Shown: positions 8,451 to 17,327 of the stretch, in pieces
How the letters are laid out: every line of letters starts with the position of its first letter
How positions within the stretch are numbered: the stretch's first letter is position 1
Source: an uncultured Muribaculaceae bacterium
GTDB lineage: Bacteria > Bacteroidota > Bacteroidia > Bacteroidales > Muribaculaceae
Direction of reading: 5' to 3'
Length of the DNA stretch: 64,000 bases
Assembly (NCBI GenBank): GCA_910588065.1
Contig: CAJUPZ010000010.1
Location: forward strand, 26,143-90,142
Notes under the pieces: generated by a model
Database searches by the model: none
What the model saw: only the letters and a program-made list of their open reading frames with translations
Told to the model about the DNA's origin: nothing
Position numbers and translations under genes: made by a program

Positions 8451-9878
8451 ATGATAAATCGCGTTTTGATACGAATTAAGGTAGTGCAATTGCTTTACTC
8501 CTACCTTCTGACAAAAAGTGAATTTAAGATAGAGACTCTGCCTGAGTCTCCGACTCGTGACAAACGTTTCGCATACGCGATATATCTCGACACACTCCTG
8601 TTTATAATGCAGTTGTCCGGCTTCAATGTGCGGGGCGACAAAAAGAGTTCGGTGCTGTCACTCGCCGATAACAAACATCTCGCGGCAAATAAAATTGTGC
8701 GCGCGCTGATGGCAGAGGACCGAATGCGGATTTTCACAGCCAAAGGCACTCCCCACATTGCCGATTTCGATGCCTGCTTCGCGGAGATTTACAACCTTAT
8801 TCTGGCAGCTCCGGTGTATAAAAGCTACATACGCCTGAAAGAAAAGGATGTGAAGGCCGACCTTAATCTGTGGACAACTGTCATTAAAACAATCCTCCTA
8901 AAGAATGAATCATTTGTGGAGTGTGCCCGCAAAAATCCTGAATTCACTCACTCCGGATTTGAGAAAGGTCTGCTGATGGCGGCTGAAACCCTTGAAAGCT
9001 ACAGCGATACAAAATCCACCCTCAATGATGCCAGAAACTCTCTGGACAGATCGCTTGACAAAGCATACGAACTGTACCATGCGCTGCTTATGCTGCCGGT
9101 GGAGCTTACCCGCCTGCAGGATCTGAAGCTTGATGCAGCCAAACACAAGTATCTGCCGAGCGATGAGGATCTTAATCCGGATACAAGGTTTGTCGACAAT
9201 ATTCTTCCCCGGCTTATCGAGGAGAGTCCGTCGATGAAAGCATATCTAAAGGACAATCCTGTCAGCTGGACCGACGATGAAACACTGACAAAGAAGCTGC
9301 TCGACCTGATTCTTGTGTCGACTCCTTACAAAGAGTATATGGCTAAGGAAAGCGTCAGCCGTGCCGATGACTGCGAGCTCTGGAGGGCACTGTTCAAATC
9401 GGTGATTCTGCCCAGCGACGAACTTGCCGATGCTCTTGAATCCAAGAGCGTGTATTGGAACGATGACCTTGATATCATGGGCACTTTTGTTCTCAAGACA
9501 ATTAAACGCATAGGTGGTTCTGACGAGGAGCCTGTGACCCTTCTGCCCAAATTCAAGGATGACGAGGATGCCCGGTTCGGAGCGGAACTGTTCATGGATG
9601 CCGTGGACAACTATGATGAATACCGCTCATACATCGACAAATTCGTCAATTCAAATCAGTGGGATCCCGACCGTCTCGCATTCATGGACGGAGTGATAAT
9701 GACCGCAGCAATCGCCGAGCTGCTGAACTTCCCGGCAATTCCGGTGCCTGTAACTCTTAATGAGTACATCGAAATAGCCAACTCGTACAGCACACCCCGC
9801 AGCGGCCAGTTTATAAACGGTATTCTCTATTCGGTGATAAACTTCCTGCGCAGCGAGGGCAAACTTCTTAAACAATAA
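8451..9878 (+). CDS. nusB: Transcription antitermination factor NusB, long form with a probable duplicated module
   Basis: NusB binds boxA RNA with S10 and prevents premature termination in rRNA operons. The C-terminal part (about 400-470: DRLAFMDGVIMTAAIAELLNFP, VTLNEYIEIANSYSTPRSGQFINGIL; quoted in pieces) is an unmistakable NusB core. The start MINRVLIRIKVVQLLYSY is also family-typical. The protein is 475 residues, whereas E. coli NusB is about 140 and Bacteroides versions, from memory, about 310. The extra length is an insertion around residues 35-190 that resembles residues 198-355 (see findings). First gene of nusB-yajC-ybbR-coaE. Confidence 0.9.
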   Translation: MINRVLIRIKVVQLLYSYLLTKSEFKIETLPESPTRDKRFAYAIYLDTLLFIMQLSGFNVRGDKKSSVLSLADNKHLAANKIVRALMAEDRMRIFTAKGTPHIADFDACFAEIYNLILAAPVYKSYIRLKEKDVKADLNLWTTVIKTILLKNESFVECARKNPEFTHSGFEKGLLMAAETLESYSDTKSTLNDARNSLDRSLDKAYELYHALLMLPVELTRLQDLKLDAAKHKYLPSDEDLNPDTRFVDNILPRLIEESPSMKAYLKDNPVSWTDDETLTKKLLDLILVSTPYKEYMAKESVSRADDCELWRALFKSVILPSDELADALESKSVYWNDDLDIMGTFVLKTIKRIGGSDEEPVTLLPKFKDDEDARFGAELFMDAVDNYDEYRSYIDKFVNSNQWDPDRLAFMDGVIMTAAIAELLNFPAIPVPVTLNEYIEIANSYSTPRSGQFINGILYSVINFLRSEGKLLKQ

Positions 9879-9896
9879 TTTAATAAAACATAGACA

Positions 9897-10235
9897 ATGA
9901 TTACAAATCTCGTACTTCTACAGGCCGACGGCCAGGGTGCCGGTGCTATGAACCTCATCATGATTGTGGTTCTCATCGCAATCTTCTACTTCTTCATGAT
10001 TCGTCCCCAGCAGAAGAAGCAGAAAGAAATCCGCAAATTCCGCGAAGCCATCACCACCGGCGACAACGTTGTGACTGCAGGAGGTATCTACGGCAAGGTA
10101 CGCCGCATCAAGGAAACCGTTCTTGTGATTGAAATAGCAAAAGGCGTTGAAATCACAGTGGACAAAGGTTCTGTCTATCCCTCTGCAGCCGATGTTCAGA
10201 TGGATGGCAACAACAAGATTGAAGACGCTAAGTAA
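9897..10235 (+). CDS. yajC: Sec translocon accessory protein YajC
   Basis: A 112-residue single-pass inner-membrane protein of the SecDF-YajC complex. One transmembrane helix (about residues 17-37, MNLIMIVVLIAIFYFFMIRP) is followed by the diagnostic basic RPQQKKQKE stretch and a small beta-rich domain (TGDNVVTAGGIYGKV). It starts 18 bases after nusB and is followed by a YbbR-domain protein. Confidence 0.95.
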   Translation: MITNLVLLQADGQGAGAMNLIMIVVLIAIFYFFMIRPQQKKQKEIRKFREAITTGDNVVTAGGIYGKVRRIKETVLVIEIAKGVEITVDKGSVYPSAADVQMDGNNKIEDAK

Positions 10236-10272
10236 TAGCCTCATTCTCTCTCTGTATTAACTTTTCAGCATC

Positions 10273-11256
10273 ATGTCAATGGAGCGTATCCGGAATCTCA
10301 GGTTGAAATTACAGGATGTAATACATTCTTCCAGAGGCAAGGATATGCTTCTTTACTTGATGTTTGTTTGTGTGGCCTTTGTATTTTGGGTGCTTCTTTC
10401 CCTTGACTCAGAGGTGCAGCGCGACTATGAGGTGCCCGTGGAACTTACTGATGTGCCGGACAGTGTCACTGTGATAGGCAACATCCCGAACCATATCGGG
10501 GTGTCAGTGCAGGCAAAAGGCTCGCAGCTGCTGCGCTACACATGGGGCACACTGCCTACCCTGAAGATGAAATTCACGGAAAATGTTTCTGAAAAAAATA
10601 TTTTTTCGCTCTCAAAGGTAAAGATAGACAGCCGGTTGAGAGATTATTTCGGGCAGGGTGTGCAGATTTCTTCCGTGCGCCCTGACTCGCTCAGGGTGCC
10701 TTACACCACAGCCCCGGGTGTTTCAGTGCCCATTGTTATAAATGCGGATGTCCATCCTACCCTGCAGAGCATTATCAACGGCCCTATAAAGGCGGATATA
10801 GACTCTGTGAAGGTGTATGGCATAAATGGGGTGCCGCTGTCGCTCACCCATGTTGAGACTGAGAATTTCAGCAGGGCTTCCCTGCGCGACACAACGAGGA
10901 TTGAGGTGGCCATCAAACCGATTTCCGGATTGAGGATAATACCGGACAAGGTGATTGTTACAATACCCGTTGAACCGTTGATTCTTAAAACCCGGTCTGT
11001 GGCGGTGGATAAAGTCGGTATGCCTGAGAATGTCGGTATGATAACCTTCCCATCCAGAATCGAGGTGAATTATCTGCTGCCATTGAGCGAGTATCACAAA
11101 GATATGCCGCTCAGGGCATTCGTTGACTATTCCGACATAAACACCTCTACCCAGAAGGTAAAAGTCAATTTGTCGGCTCTTCCTGCTGTGTGCCGCAATA
11201 TAAGCGTTGTGCCTGACAGTGTGGAGTATATTATTGAACGCCATCTTAATCAGTAA
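10273..11256 (+). CDS. YbbR-domain membrane-anchored protein
   Basis: A 327-residue protein with one N-terminal transmembrane segment (about residues 23-43, LLYLMFVCVAFVFWVLLSL) followed by an extracytoplasmic beta-rich region made of YbbR-type repeats. Signs include VPVELTDVPDSVTVIG and repeated VPI/VEPL strands. In Firmicutes a YbbR protein (CdaR) regulates the diadenylate cyclase CdaA, but no cyclase gene is adjacent here, so that role is only a possibility. In Bacteroidetes it commonly sits between yajC and coaE, as here; coaE follows after 9 bases. Confidence 0.85.
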   Translation: MSMERIRNLRLKLQDVIHSSRGKDMLLYLMFVCVAFVFWVLLSLDSEVQRDYEVPVELTDVPDSVTVIGNIPNHIGVSVQAKGSQLLRYTWGTLPTLKMKFTENVSEKNIFSLSKVKIDSRLRDYFGQGVQISSVRPDSLRVPYTTAPGVSVPIVINADVHPTLQSIINGPIKADIDSVKVYGINGVPLSLTHVETENFSRASLRDTTRIEVAIKPISGLRIIPDKVIVTIPVEPLILKTRSVAVDKVGMPENVGMITFPSRIEVNYLLPLSEYHKDMPLRAFVDYSDINTSTQKVKVNLSALPAVCRNISVVPDSVEYIIERHLNQ

Positions 11257-11265
11257 TTCCTGAAT

Positions 11266-11844
11266 ATGCCTCTTATAGCTCTGACCGGCGGGATTGGTTG
11301 CGGCAAAAGTGTTGTTGCAAGAATACTCGGTATTCTCGGCTATGAGGTGTATGACTGTGACAGCCGCGCCAAAGCATTGATGGATGCCGATTCCTGTATA
11401 AAAACGCAGATAAGGGAGACTCTATGTGATAAAGCGGTGGATGCCAACGGTAATATAGACCGCAGGCTGCTTGCCGAGATTGTGTTTTCAGATCAGAGAA
11501 AACTGGAGGTTCTCAACGGTATTGTCCACTCGGCGGTAAGGAAAGACCTGCTGAACTGGCATTGTGGAGATAAACCGGCATTTGTAGAGACCGCCATATT
11601 ATATCAGAGCGGTCTGGACCGGATTGTAGATGCTGTGTGGGATGTCGCGGCGCCACCGGAACTGAGGATAGAGCGTGTGATGGCCCGCAACGGACTCAGC
11701 CGCCGACAGGTTATAGACCGTATCGAGGCGCAGGACAGCTTTGAGGTACTGTCACCGCATCCGGTTGTCTGCAGTATATTGAATGATGGTGTGATGCCTG
11801 TATTGCCGCAGGTGCTTTCGCTTCTCAGCTCTGTACGACAGTAA
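11266..11844 (+). CDS. coaE: Dephospho-CoA kinase
   Basis: A 192-residue P-loop kinase for the last step of coenzyme A synthesis. The Walker A motif GGIGCGKS is at residues 8-15, followed by VYDCDSRAKALM and VETAILYQSGLDRIVDAVW, all typical of CoaE. It ends the nusB-yajC-ybbR-coaE unit. Its last 20 bases overlap, tail to tail, the end of the nitrilase gene on the other strand, with no room for a conventional terminator between them. Confidence 0.96.
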   Translation: MPLIALTGGIGCGKSVVARILGILGYEVYDCDSRAKALMDADSCIKTQIRETLCDKAVDANGNIDRRLLAEIVFSDQRKLEVLNGIVHSAVRKDLLNWHCGDKPAFVETAILYQSGLDRIVDAVWDVAAPPELRIERVMARNGLSRRQVIDRIEAQDSFEVLSPHPVVCSILNDGVMPVLPQVLSLLSSVRQ

Positions 11845-12628
11845 ATTCATCAGCATCGCGCCACGGGCAGAAACGATCTCTGTCATGGTGAATCCGCGAA
11901 TCCAGAGTCGCATAAATGACACCGTCGGAGTCAATGCGCTCGCTTATATCCTTACCCCAGTGGTCGAAAGCGAAGGAATCTTCAAACAGGTACTCACCGA
12001 AATCATCACGACCAGAGCGGTTGCATCCAATAACAAATGCCTGATTCTCTATTGCGCGCGCAATAAGCAGGTGCTTCCAGGCATAAAGACGCGAATGAGG
12101 CCAGTTGGCCGGAATTATCAGTGCATCATATCTCAGACCGGCATTACGGTTCCACACCGGGAAGCGCAGGTCATAGCATATTGCAAGTGAAATTTTCCAC
12201 CCTTTGTAGTCAATGACAGGGGAGGCCTCGTTACCGGCAGCGAAAACTGCCGGCTCACCACCCATTCTGAAAAGATGATGCTTGTCGTAGGTGTGTATCC
12301 TGCCGTCCGGCTCTATAAAGAATCCGCGGTTGAAAATATTGCCTGCCTCGTTGCAGATAAAGCTTCCGCATATAGCGACATTGCAACTGCAGGCAAGCTC
12401 TTTCAGAGCATATACAGTATCTCCGTCAATAGGTTCTGCAGATGACTCCACAATGGTTTTGTCTGTGAAAAAACCGGTGCTGAACAGTTCCGGCAGCACA
12501 GCTATGTCTGTGCCCGGCCTGAGCGTGCGTATTATATCGGCTGCCGCATTGAGATTAGCCTCCTTGTTGCAGGGCAGCGGATCGAGCGGAATAATAGCTA
12601 TGTTGAGATTTTGGGCGGAACTTGTCAT
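11825..12628 (-). CDS. Nitrilase-superfamily amidase (omega-amidase-like)
   Basis: A 267-residue cytoplasmic carbon-nitrogen hydrolase. The triad is visible: Glu in LPELFSTGFF, Lys in YDKHHLFRMG and Cys in AICYDLRFPVW. The CYDLRFP and DKHHLF motifs resemble the YafV/omega-amidase (2-oxoglutaramate amidase) branch rather than AguB, so a role in repair or clearing of keto-acid amides is plausible but not proven. It follows the acyltransferase gene by 5 bases and ends the thrC unit. Confidence 0.82.
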   Translation of the reverse strand: MTSSAQNLNIAIIPLDPLPCNKEANLNAAADIIRTLRPGTDIAVLPELFSTGFFTDKTIVESSAEPIDGDTVYALKELACSCNVAICGSFICNEAGNIFNRGFFIEPDGRIHTYDKHHLFRMGGEPAVFAAGNEASPVIDYKGWKISLAICYDLRFPVWNRNAGLRYDALIIPANWPHSRLYAWKHLLIARAIENQAFVIGCNRSGRDDFGEYLFEDSFAFDHWGKDISERIDSDGVIYATLDSRIHHDRDRFCPWRDADEFTVVQS

Positions 12629-12633
12629 GATGC

Positions 12634-13173
12634 TCAGTCTGCGGAAAATTTTTCAGGATGAAGCCCTTTGAAAGGCTTGTAGTAATCCTTTATCAGTCTC
12701 ATATCCTCCTCTGTGTTGCCGGTAGGATTGAATGTGCGCTCTATCACAATGTATTTGCGTTCGTAGTCTATAGCTCCGAGTACAATCGGTATCCCGGCAT
12801 TGTATGCGATGTGGAGAAATCCGGTGCGCCATGTATCGGTGCGGCTGCGTGTGCCTTCCGGAGTTATTGCCAGAGCCATACGGCTGCTGTGGTTGAACTT
12901 TTCTGTAATAGTGTTAGTGAGAGATGAGCCTCTCCGTTTGGGCACAGGAATGCCGCCGATAGCTTTGAAAAAGATATTGAGCGGAAAGAAAAACCATGCC
13001 TCTTTCATCAGAAAGCCGGCTTTGCGGCCAACGGATGCATATGCCAGTTTACCCAGCACAAAATCCCAGTTTGAGGTGTGCGGGGCAACACAGATTATAC
13101 ACTTGGGATAGTCGGGGACAGTAATGTCTACTGTCCATCCGGCTATCTTCAGAAGTGCTTTTGCAAGATTCAT
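12634..13173 (-). CDS. 1-acyl-glycerol-3-phosphate acyltransferase-like protein
   Basis: A compact 179-residue acyltransferase of the PlsC superfamily. The catalytic HX4D box is HTSNWD (within VAPHTSNWDF), and the acyl-acceptor motif is ITPEGTRSRTDTWRTGF. No clear transmembrane helix beyond an N-terminal hydrophobic stretch. Family members transfer acyl groups to lysophosphatidic acid or similar glycerolipids; the exact acceptor is unknown. Short versions like this are common in Bacteroidetes in addition to a full-length PlsC. It lies 11 bases after the small basic protein gene. Confidence 0.8.
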   Translation of the reverse strand: MNLAKALLKIAGWTVDITVPDYPKCIICVAPHTSNWDFVLGKLAYASVGRKAGFLMKEAWFFFPLNIFFKAIGGIPVPKRRGSSLTNTITEKFNHSSRMALAITPEGTRSRTDTWRTGFLHIAYNAGIPIVLGAIDYERKYIVIERTFNPTGNTEEDMRLIKDYYKPFKGLHPEKFSAD

Positions 13174-13184
13174 TTAGCTGTGGT

Positions 13185-13520
13185 TCAGGCTTTTTTAGCG
13201 GGCAGAGCGCAGTTCATCTCATGGACAATCTCCTGCAGGCGTTTGTTGAACTCCTCGCGCAGTGAGGTGAATGCCTTTGTGTAGAAAGCGTGCTTGGCGG
13301 CGTTGTACTCCTTCTTTGAGCTAAAGTCGGCGGGAGTTTTGTCAAAGGTGGTGCTCACACGGGCGAGGGACATTTCCTGAAGCGCGGCCACATGGCGGAG
13401 AGCTCCTGTGAGGGTGTCTTTATCCACACCGTCAATCAGGTGTTTTGCCATGGCGCATTCAGCGGCCACATCGCCGCAGATATAGCGAATTTGCTTTTTC
13501 AATTGTCTTTTGTTTGCCAT
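13185..13520 (-). CDS. Small basic helical protein, function unknown
   Basis: A 111-residue Lys/Arg-rich, mostly helical protein. The open frame begins at 13553 but would overlap thrC; the ATG at 13520 (MANKRQLKKQIRYICGDV) leaves a 10-base gap after thrC and looks more natural. No signal peptide, membrane segment or recognised catalytic motif. The middle (TFDKTPADFSSKKEYNAAKH) and the end (LPAKKA) are hydrophilic. Its position between thrC and an acyltransferase gives no functional clue. Confidence 0.72.
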   Translation of the reverse strand: MANKRQLKKQIRYICGDVAAECAMAKHLIDGVDKDTLTGALRHVAALQEMSLARVSTTFDKTPADFSSKKEYNAAKHAFYTKAFTSLREEFNKRLQEIVHEMNCALPAKKA

Positions 13521-13530
13521 AATGTATGTT

Positions 13531-14787
13531 TTAAAAAGTGGTTGTAGGGTCAATTAACCGGCGCAGCGCGCGGTAAGTAGGGGAGATGGATTCATGGCGG
13601 GCATGGGCTGTAGGCTGCGCCAACAGCTCATTGGGGGAGAATGTGGCTATGAACGCTCCGTACTCATTGCTCCGGAGGTTTTGCATCAGTGCCCCGGCAC
13701 TCACGCATGTGTGCGGGTCGGCGGCATACGCATACGACTGACTCAGCTCTCCGGCAACCTTGACAATATCGTCATCGGACACAGCGCATCCAACAACTTC
13801 AACGTTTATATCCTTCAATAGTTCTGCAACACGCGGAAAATTGAGCGGCTGCATTATGTCAAAGGAGGGGGCGAGAGTGTCCTGATGGCAGCAAGGGGTG
13901 AATTTGCCTGTGGCGAGATAATCCACAAAAGCATTGTTTACAGTCGATGCCGCTATGATGCGTTTTACCGGCAATCCCATCCTTACGGCAATGAGAGCGG
14001 CCGCGAAGCTGCCGAGGTTTGCGCACGGCACTGATATAACAATCTCATCAGGGTCGGCACCGTCGGCAACCATCTGCGACCATATCCAGAAATATTGGAT
14101 AACGGTGGGTAGCAGGCGTGCTATATTAATGGAATTTGCCGAAGTGAGTTTTATGTGGCCTCTCAGCCCGGAGTCAACCATTGCGGTGCGTATCATTGCA
14201 AGGCAGTCGTCTGTGGACCCCCTCACTTCAACCGGCTTTATGTTATTGCCGAGGGCGAATATTTTTTCACGGCTTGCGGGAGAGATTTTTCCTTTGGGAA
14301 AAACAACGAGCACTTTGAACGGGTCGATGCCGCAGAATGCGTCAGCGATAGCCACCCCGCTGTCTGAAGTAACTGAGGCGAGCACGGTGACATCGTTTTC
14401 ACCGGGGCAGGTCTGCGCGAAGAAGCGTCTGAAAAACCGGGCCAGAAATCTGGCTCCGAGGTCTTTTCCGGAGCCGGTGGGCCCATGGAAAAGCTCTGCG
14501 CTGAAAAGGTGGCTTTCGCCAAGCCTTGCAACAGGAATGTCAAAATTAAGAGCCTCTGAAATGATGCCCTTTATGTCCTCCGAGCTTATTTCATCGCCTA
14601 TCAATGTGTCCATGACAACGTAGGCAATGTCGGTAAGCCCCATTTCAGGCATATTTCTGAAGAATGCTTTAGGCACCAGCGGAATATCTGCCGGCACATA
14701 CACCCCTCCATCATCAGCGATGCCATTGACGGTGGCCTCGCAGAAAGTCACATTATCGCTATTACGGTTTGTGCTGTAGTAGTGCAT
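13531..14787 (-). CDS. thrC: Threonine synthase
   Basis: A 418-residue PLP enzyme turning O-phosphohomoserine into threonine. The start MHYYSTNRNSDNVTFCEA at 14787 is family-typical; the longer frame to 14823 is not. Conserved features: DDGGVYVP, LFHGPTGSGKDLGARF with the PLP lysine, and LASVTSDSGVAIADAF. Separated from thrA by 86 bases containing a promoter box. In many Bacteroidales a homoserine kinase lies between the two genes; none is present here. Confidence 0.95.
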   Translation of the reverse strand: MHYYSTNRNSDNVTFCEATVNGIADDGGVYVPADIPLVPKAFFRNMPEMGLTDIAYVVMDTLIGDEISSEDIKGIISEALNFDIPVARLGESHLFSAELFHGPTGSGKDLGARFLARFFRRFFAQTCPGENDVTVLASVTSDSGVAIADAFCGIDPFKVLVVFPKGKISPASREKIFALGNNIKPVEVRGSTDDCLAMIRTAMVDSGLRGHIKLTSANSINIARLLPTVIQYFWIWSQMVADGADPDEIVISVPCANLGSFAAALIAVRMGLPVKRIIAASTVNNAFVDYLATGKFTPCCHQDTLAPSFDIMQPLNFPRVAELLKDINVEVVGCAVSDDDIVKVAGELSQSYAYAADPHTCVSAGALMQNLRSNEYGAFIATFSPNELLAQPTAHARHESISPTYRALRRLIDPTTTF

Positions 14788-14808
14788 GGCAATTAGTTTA
14801 ATCCATAG

Positions 14809-14816
14809 CAAAGATA
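14809..14816 (-). promoter_or_regulatory. Promoter box of thrC
   Basis: TATCTTTG on the minus strand, 21 bases upstream of the thrC ATG, matches the -7 box. The nearest TTTG (14835-14832) is spaced 15 bases away, shorter than usual. It suggests thrC can be transcribed apart from thrA. Confidence 0.5.
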
Positions 14817-14829
14817 ATAACAATAATGT

Positions 14830-14848
14830 ATCAAAACCGGATTTTGAT
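14830..14848 (-). terminator. Weak hairpin between thrA and thrC
   Basis: ATCAAAA and TTTTGAT, separated by five bases (CCGGA on the plus strand), form a short AT-rich stem downstream of the thrA stop. It could be a weak terminator or a pausing site before the thrC promoter; the stem has little stability. Confidence 0.25.
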
Positions 14849-14873
14849 TAAATTTAACGCCCGGAGAGAAGCG

Positions 14874-17324
14874 TCAGCGTATGTTGGCGATGGAAATGAT
14901 ATCGGCGAACACTCCGGCTGCCGTCACATCGGCTCCGGCGCCATATCCTTTTATAACCATCGGATATTCGTGGTAGCGCTCCGTTGTAATCAGAATGACG
15001 TTGTTGCTGCCCTCGAGGTTATAAAAGGGGTGGTTGGCTGTTACCTTCTCCAGCCCTACAGATACCTTGCCGTTGTCAAGACGCGCCACATAGCGGAATT
15101 TCTCGCCGTTGGCCTCGGCAACCTTGCGGTCGCTTTCAAAAGACTCGTCAAGTGACTTAACATCCTGCATAAATCCGTCAACACTGCCTTCAAAAAGGTG
15201 CTCGGGGAGCAGCGGCGATGAGATTATGTCGGAAAGTTCTATCGTATAGCCGGCTTCGCGAGCAAGAATCACCAGCTTGCGCTTCACATCAGTGCCGCTG
15301 AGATCAACCCTCGGGTCCGGCTCGCTGTAGCCTGATTCCTTTGCCTTGCATATTGCTGAACTGAGCGATATTTCTGCGCTCAATGTGTTGAAAATGAAAT
15401 TAAGGGTGCCTGACAGCACAGCCTCAATCTTCAGAATCTTGTCGCCGGAGTTTATCAACGAGTTGATGGTGTTGATGATAGGCAGGCCGGCTCCTACATT
15501 TGTTTCAAAGAGATATTTGACATCTTTGTTGCGCGCAATGCTTTTGAGCCGGGCGTAGTGGTCGAATCTTCCGGATGCGGCAATCTTGTTTGCGGCCACA
15601 ACATTGATATTGTGGCTGAGCATACGGTCGTACAGCGCCGCTATGTCGCTGCTTGACGTGCAGTCAACAAACACGCTGTTGAATATATTCATAGCCAGCA
15701 CCTCGCTTGCAATGTAGTCGGGAGAGGAAGCATGACCCTCGGCCTCAAGGAGCGTGAGCCCGGAGCGGAGGTCAATGCCCTCGCGGTTAAAAATGGCTTT
15801 TCTGGAATTGGCAATGCCCACAACCTTCAGCTCCAGAGCTTTATCGCGGAGAAGAGTCTCCTGCTGTCGGGCCAGCTGCTGGAGCAGGTGACGCCCAATG
15901 TTGCCAATTCCAATTATGAAAAGATTAAGCACTTGGGTGTCAGAGAGAAAAAAACTGTCGTGGATTACATTCAGTGCTTTTCTCTGGTCTGATAATTTTA
16001 TTACAAACGATATATTTGTTTCGGATGAACCCTGGGCGCAGGCTTTGACATTGATGCCGTTTCGCCCGAGTGTGTTGAACAGCCTTCCCGCAACTCCGGC
16101 GCAGTGACGCATGTTCTCGCCCACAACGGCTACAGTGGCAAGGTTGTGCTCGGCGTGTATGGGGTTGATTTCGCCGGAAGCTATCTCTTGGTAAAACTCT
16201 TTTTCGAGAGCTTCCACCGATTTGGCGGCATCTTCGTTTTTGACTGCGAAGGAGGTGGTGTTCTCACTCGAAGCCTGGCTGACGAGAAACACGCTTATAC
16301 CCTCTTTGGCAAGAGCGTTGAAAATCCTTGCGTTCACGCCCACGATACCCACCATTCCGAGTCCGGATACGGTTATAAGACAGGTGTCGCTGATTGAGGA
16401 GATTCCTTTTATAGCCTTGCCGTCGATCCGTGCTTCCTCAGCCTCGCGTGTGGCTGAGATGAGAGTGCCGGGAGCGGAAGGGTTGAAGGTGTTCTTTATC
16501 AGTATGGGAATGTTTTTGTGGAATACCGGGTAGATGGTCGGCGGATATACCACTTTGGCACCGAAGTTGCACAGCTCCATGGCCTCGACGAAAGTGAGGT
16601 GGTCTATCACGTATGTGTTGCTGATAACCCTTGGGTCCGCTGTCATGAAGCCATCCACATCGGTCCATATCTCGAGGACGTCGGCGTTGAGAGTGGCAGC
16701 GATGATTGCGGCAGTGTAGTCGCTTCCGCCGCGGCCGAGGTTGGTCACATCGCCGTTATTGATATCTGTTGAGATGAATCCGGGCACAACAGCAACTTTG
16801 AAGTTGTAGCCGGAGAATGTCTGCTCAACAAGTATGTTTGTTTCAGGTGACAGCACATGTTTGCCGAACTGGTCGGTTGTTTTGATAAACTTGCGTGAGT
16901 CAAACAGCTGTCCTCCCTCGATTATATTGCTTATTATGTAGCTCGACATTCTTTCGCCGTAGCTCACAATTGTGTCGAGCGAGCGGGGAGACAAGTCCTT
17001 GATAAGGCTCAGCCCCTTGAATATATTGGCAAGTTCATCGAGCATCTCGCCAACATGTGCGCTCACTTCCGCACGTTTATCCACGGCCACCATTCCTTCA
17101 ATCACATCTTGGTGACGGCCGCGTATTTTTTCAAAAATGGCAGAGCTTTCGCTTGTATTGCCATCTGTAGCAAGTCTGGCGGTGTTTATCAGCATATCCG
17201 TAACCCCGCCGAGTGCCGAAACGACAATTATCACAGGGGTGGACTCTGCCTCTACTATGGACTTCACACTCTGCAGGCTGTTGACCGTGCCTACTGATGT
17301 GCCGCCGAATTTCAGGACTTTCAT
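14874..17324 (-). CDS. thrA: Bifunctional aspartokinase / homoserine dehydrogenase
   Basis: An 816-residue fusion catalysing the first and third steps of the aspartate pathway. The aspartokinase half begins MKVLKFGGTSVGTVNS and includes GRGGSDYTAA and the ACT regulatory region (SGLGMVGIVGVNARIF; GRNGINVKACAQGSSE), consistent with threonine feedback control. The homoserine dehydrogenase half starts near residue 465 with the Rossmann motif IGIGNIGRHLL and contains ANKIAASGRFDHY and ESGYSEPDPRVDLSGTDVKRK (in two pieces here). The full length matches ThrA. It follows prfC after only 3 bases. Confidence 0.97.
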   Translation of the reverse strand: MKVLKFGGTSVGTVNSLQSVKSIVEAESTPVIIVVSALGGVTDMLINTARLATDGNTSESSAIFEKIRGRHQDVIEGMVAVDKRAEVSAHVGEMLDELANIFKGLSLIKDLSPRSLDTIVSYGERMSSYIISNIIEGGQLFDSRKFIKTTDQFGKHVLSPETNILVEQTFSGYNFKVAVVPGFISTDINNGDVTNLGRGGSDYTAAIIAATLNADVLEIWTDVDGFMTADPRVISNTYVIDHLTFVEAMELCNFGAKVVYPPTIYPVFHKNIPILIKNTFNPSAPGTLISATREAEEARIDGKAIKGISSISDTCLITVSGLGMVGIVGVNARIFNALAKEGISVFLVSQASSENTTSFAVKNEDAAKSVEALEKEFYQEIASGEINPIHAEHNLATVAVVGENMRHCAGVAGRLFNTLGRNGINVKACAQGSSETNISFVIKLSDQRKALNVIHDSFFLSDTQVLNLFIIGIGNIGRHLLQQLARQQETLLRDKALELKVVGIANSRKAIFNREGIDLRSGLTLLEAEGHASSPDYIASEVLAMNIFNSVFVDCTSSSDIAALYDRMLSHNINVVAANKIAASGRFDHYARLKSIARNKDVKYLFETNVGAGLPIINTINSLINSGDKILKIEAVLSGTLNFIFNTLSAEISLSSAICKAKESGYSEPDPRVDLSGTDVKRKLVILAREAGYTIELSDIISSPLLPEHLFEGSVDGFMQDVKSLDESFESDRKVAEANGEKFRYVARLDNGKVSVGLEKVTANHPFYNLEGSNNVILITTERYHEYPMVIKGYGAGADVTAAGVFADIISIANIR

Positions 17325-17327
17325 TAT

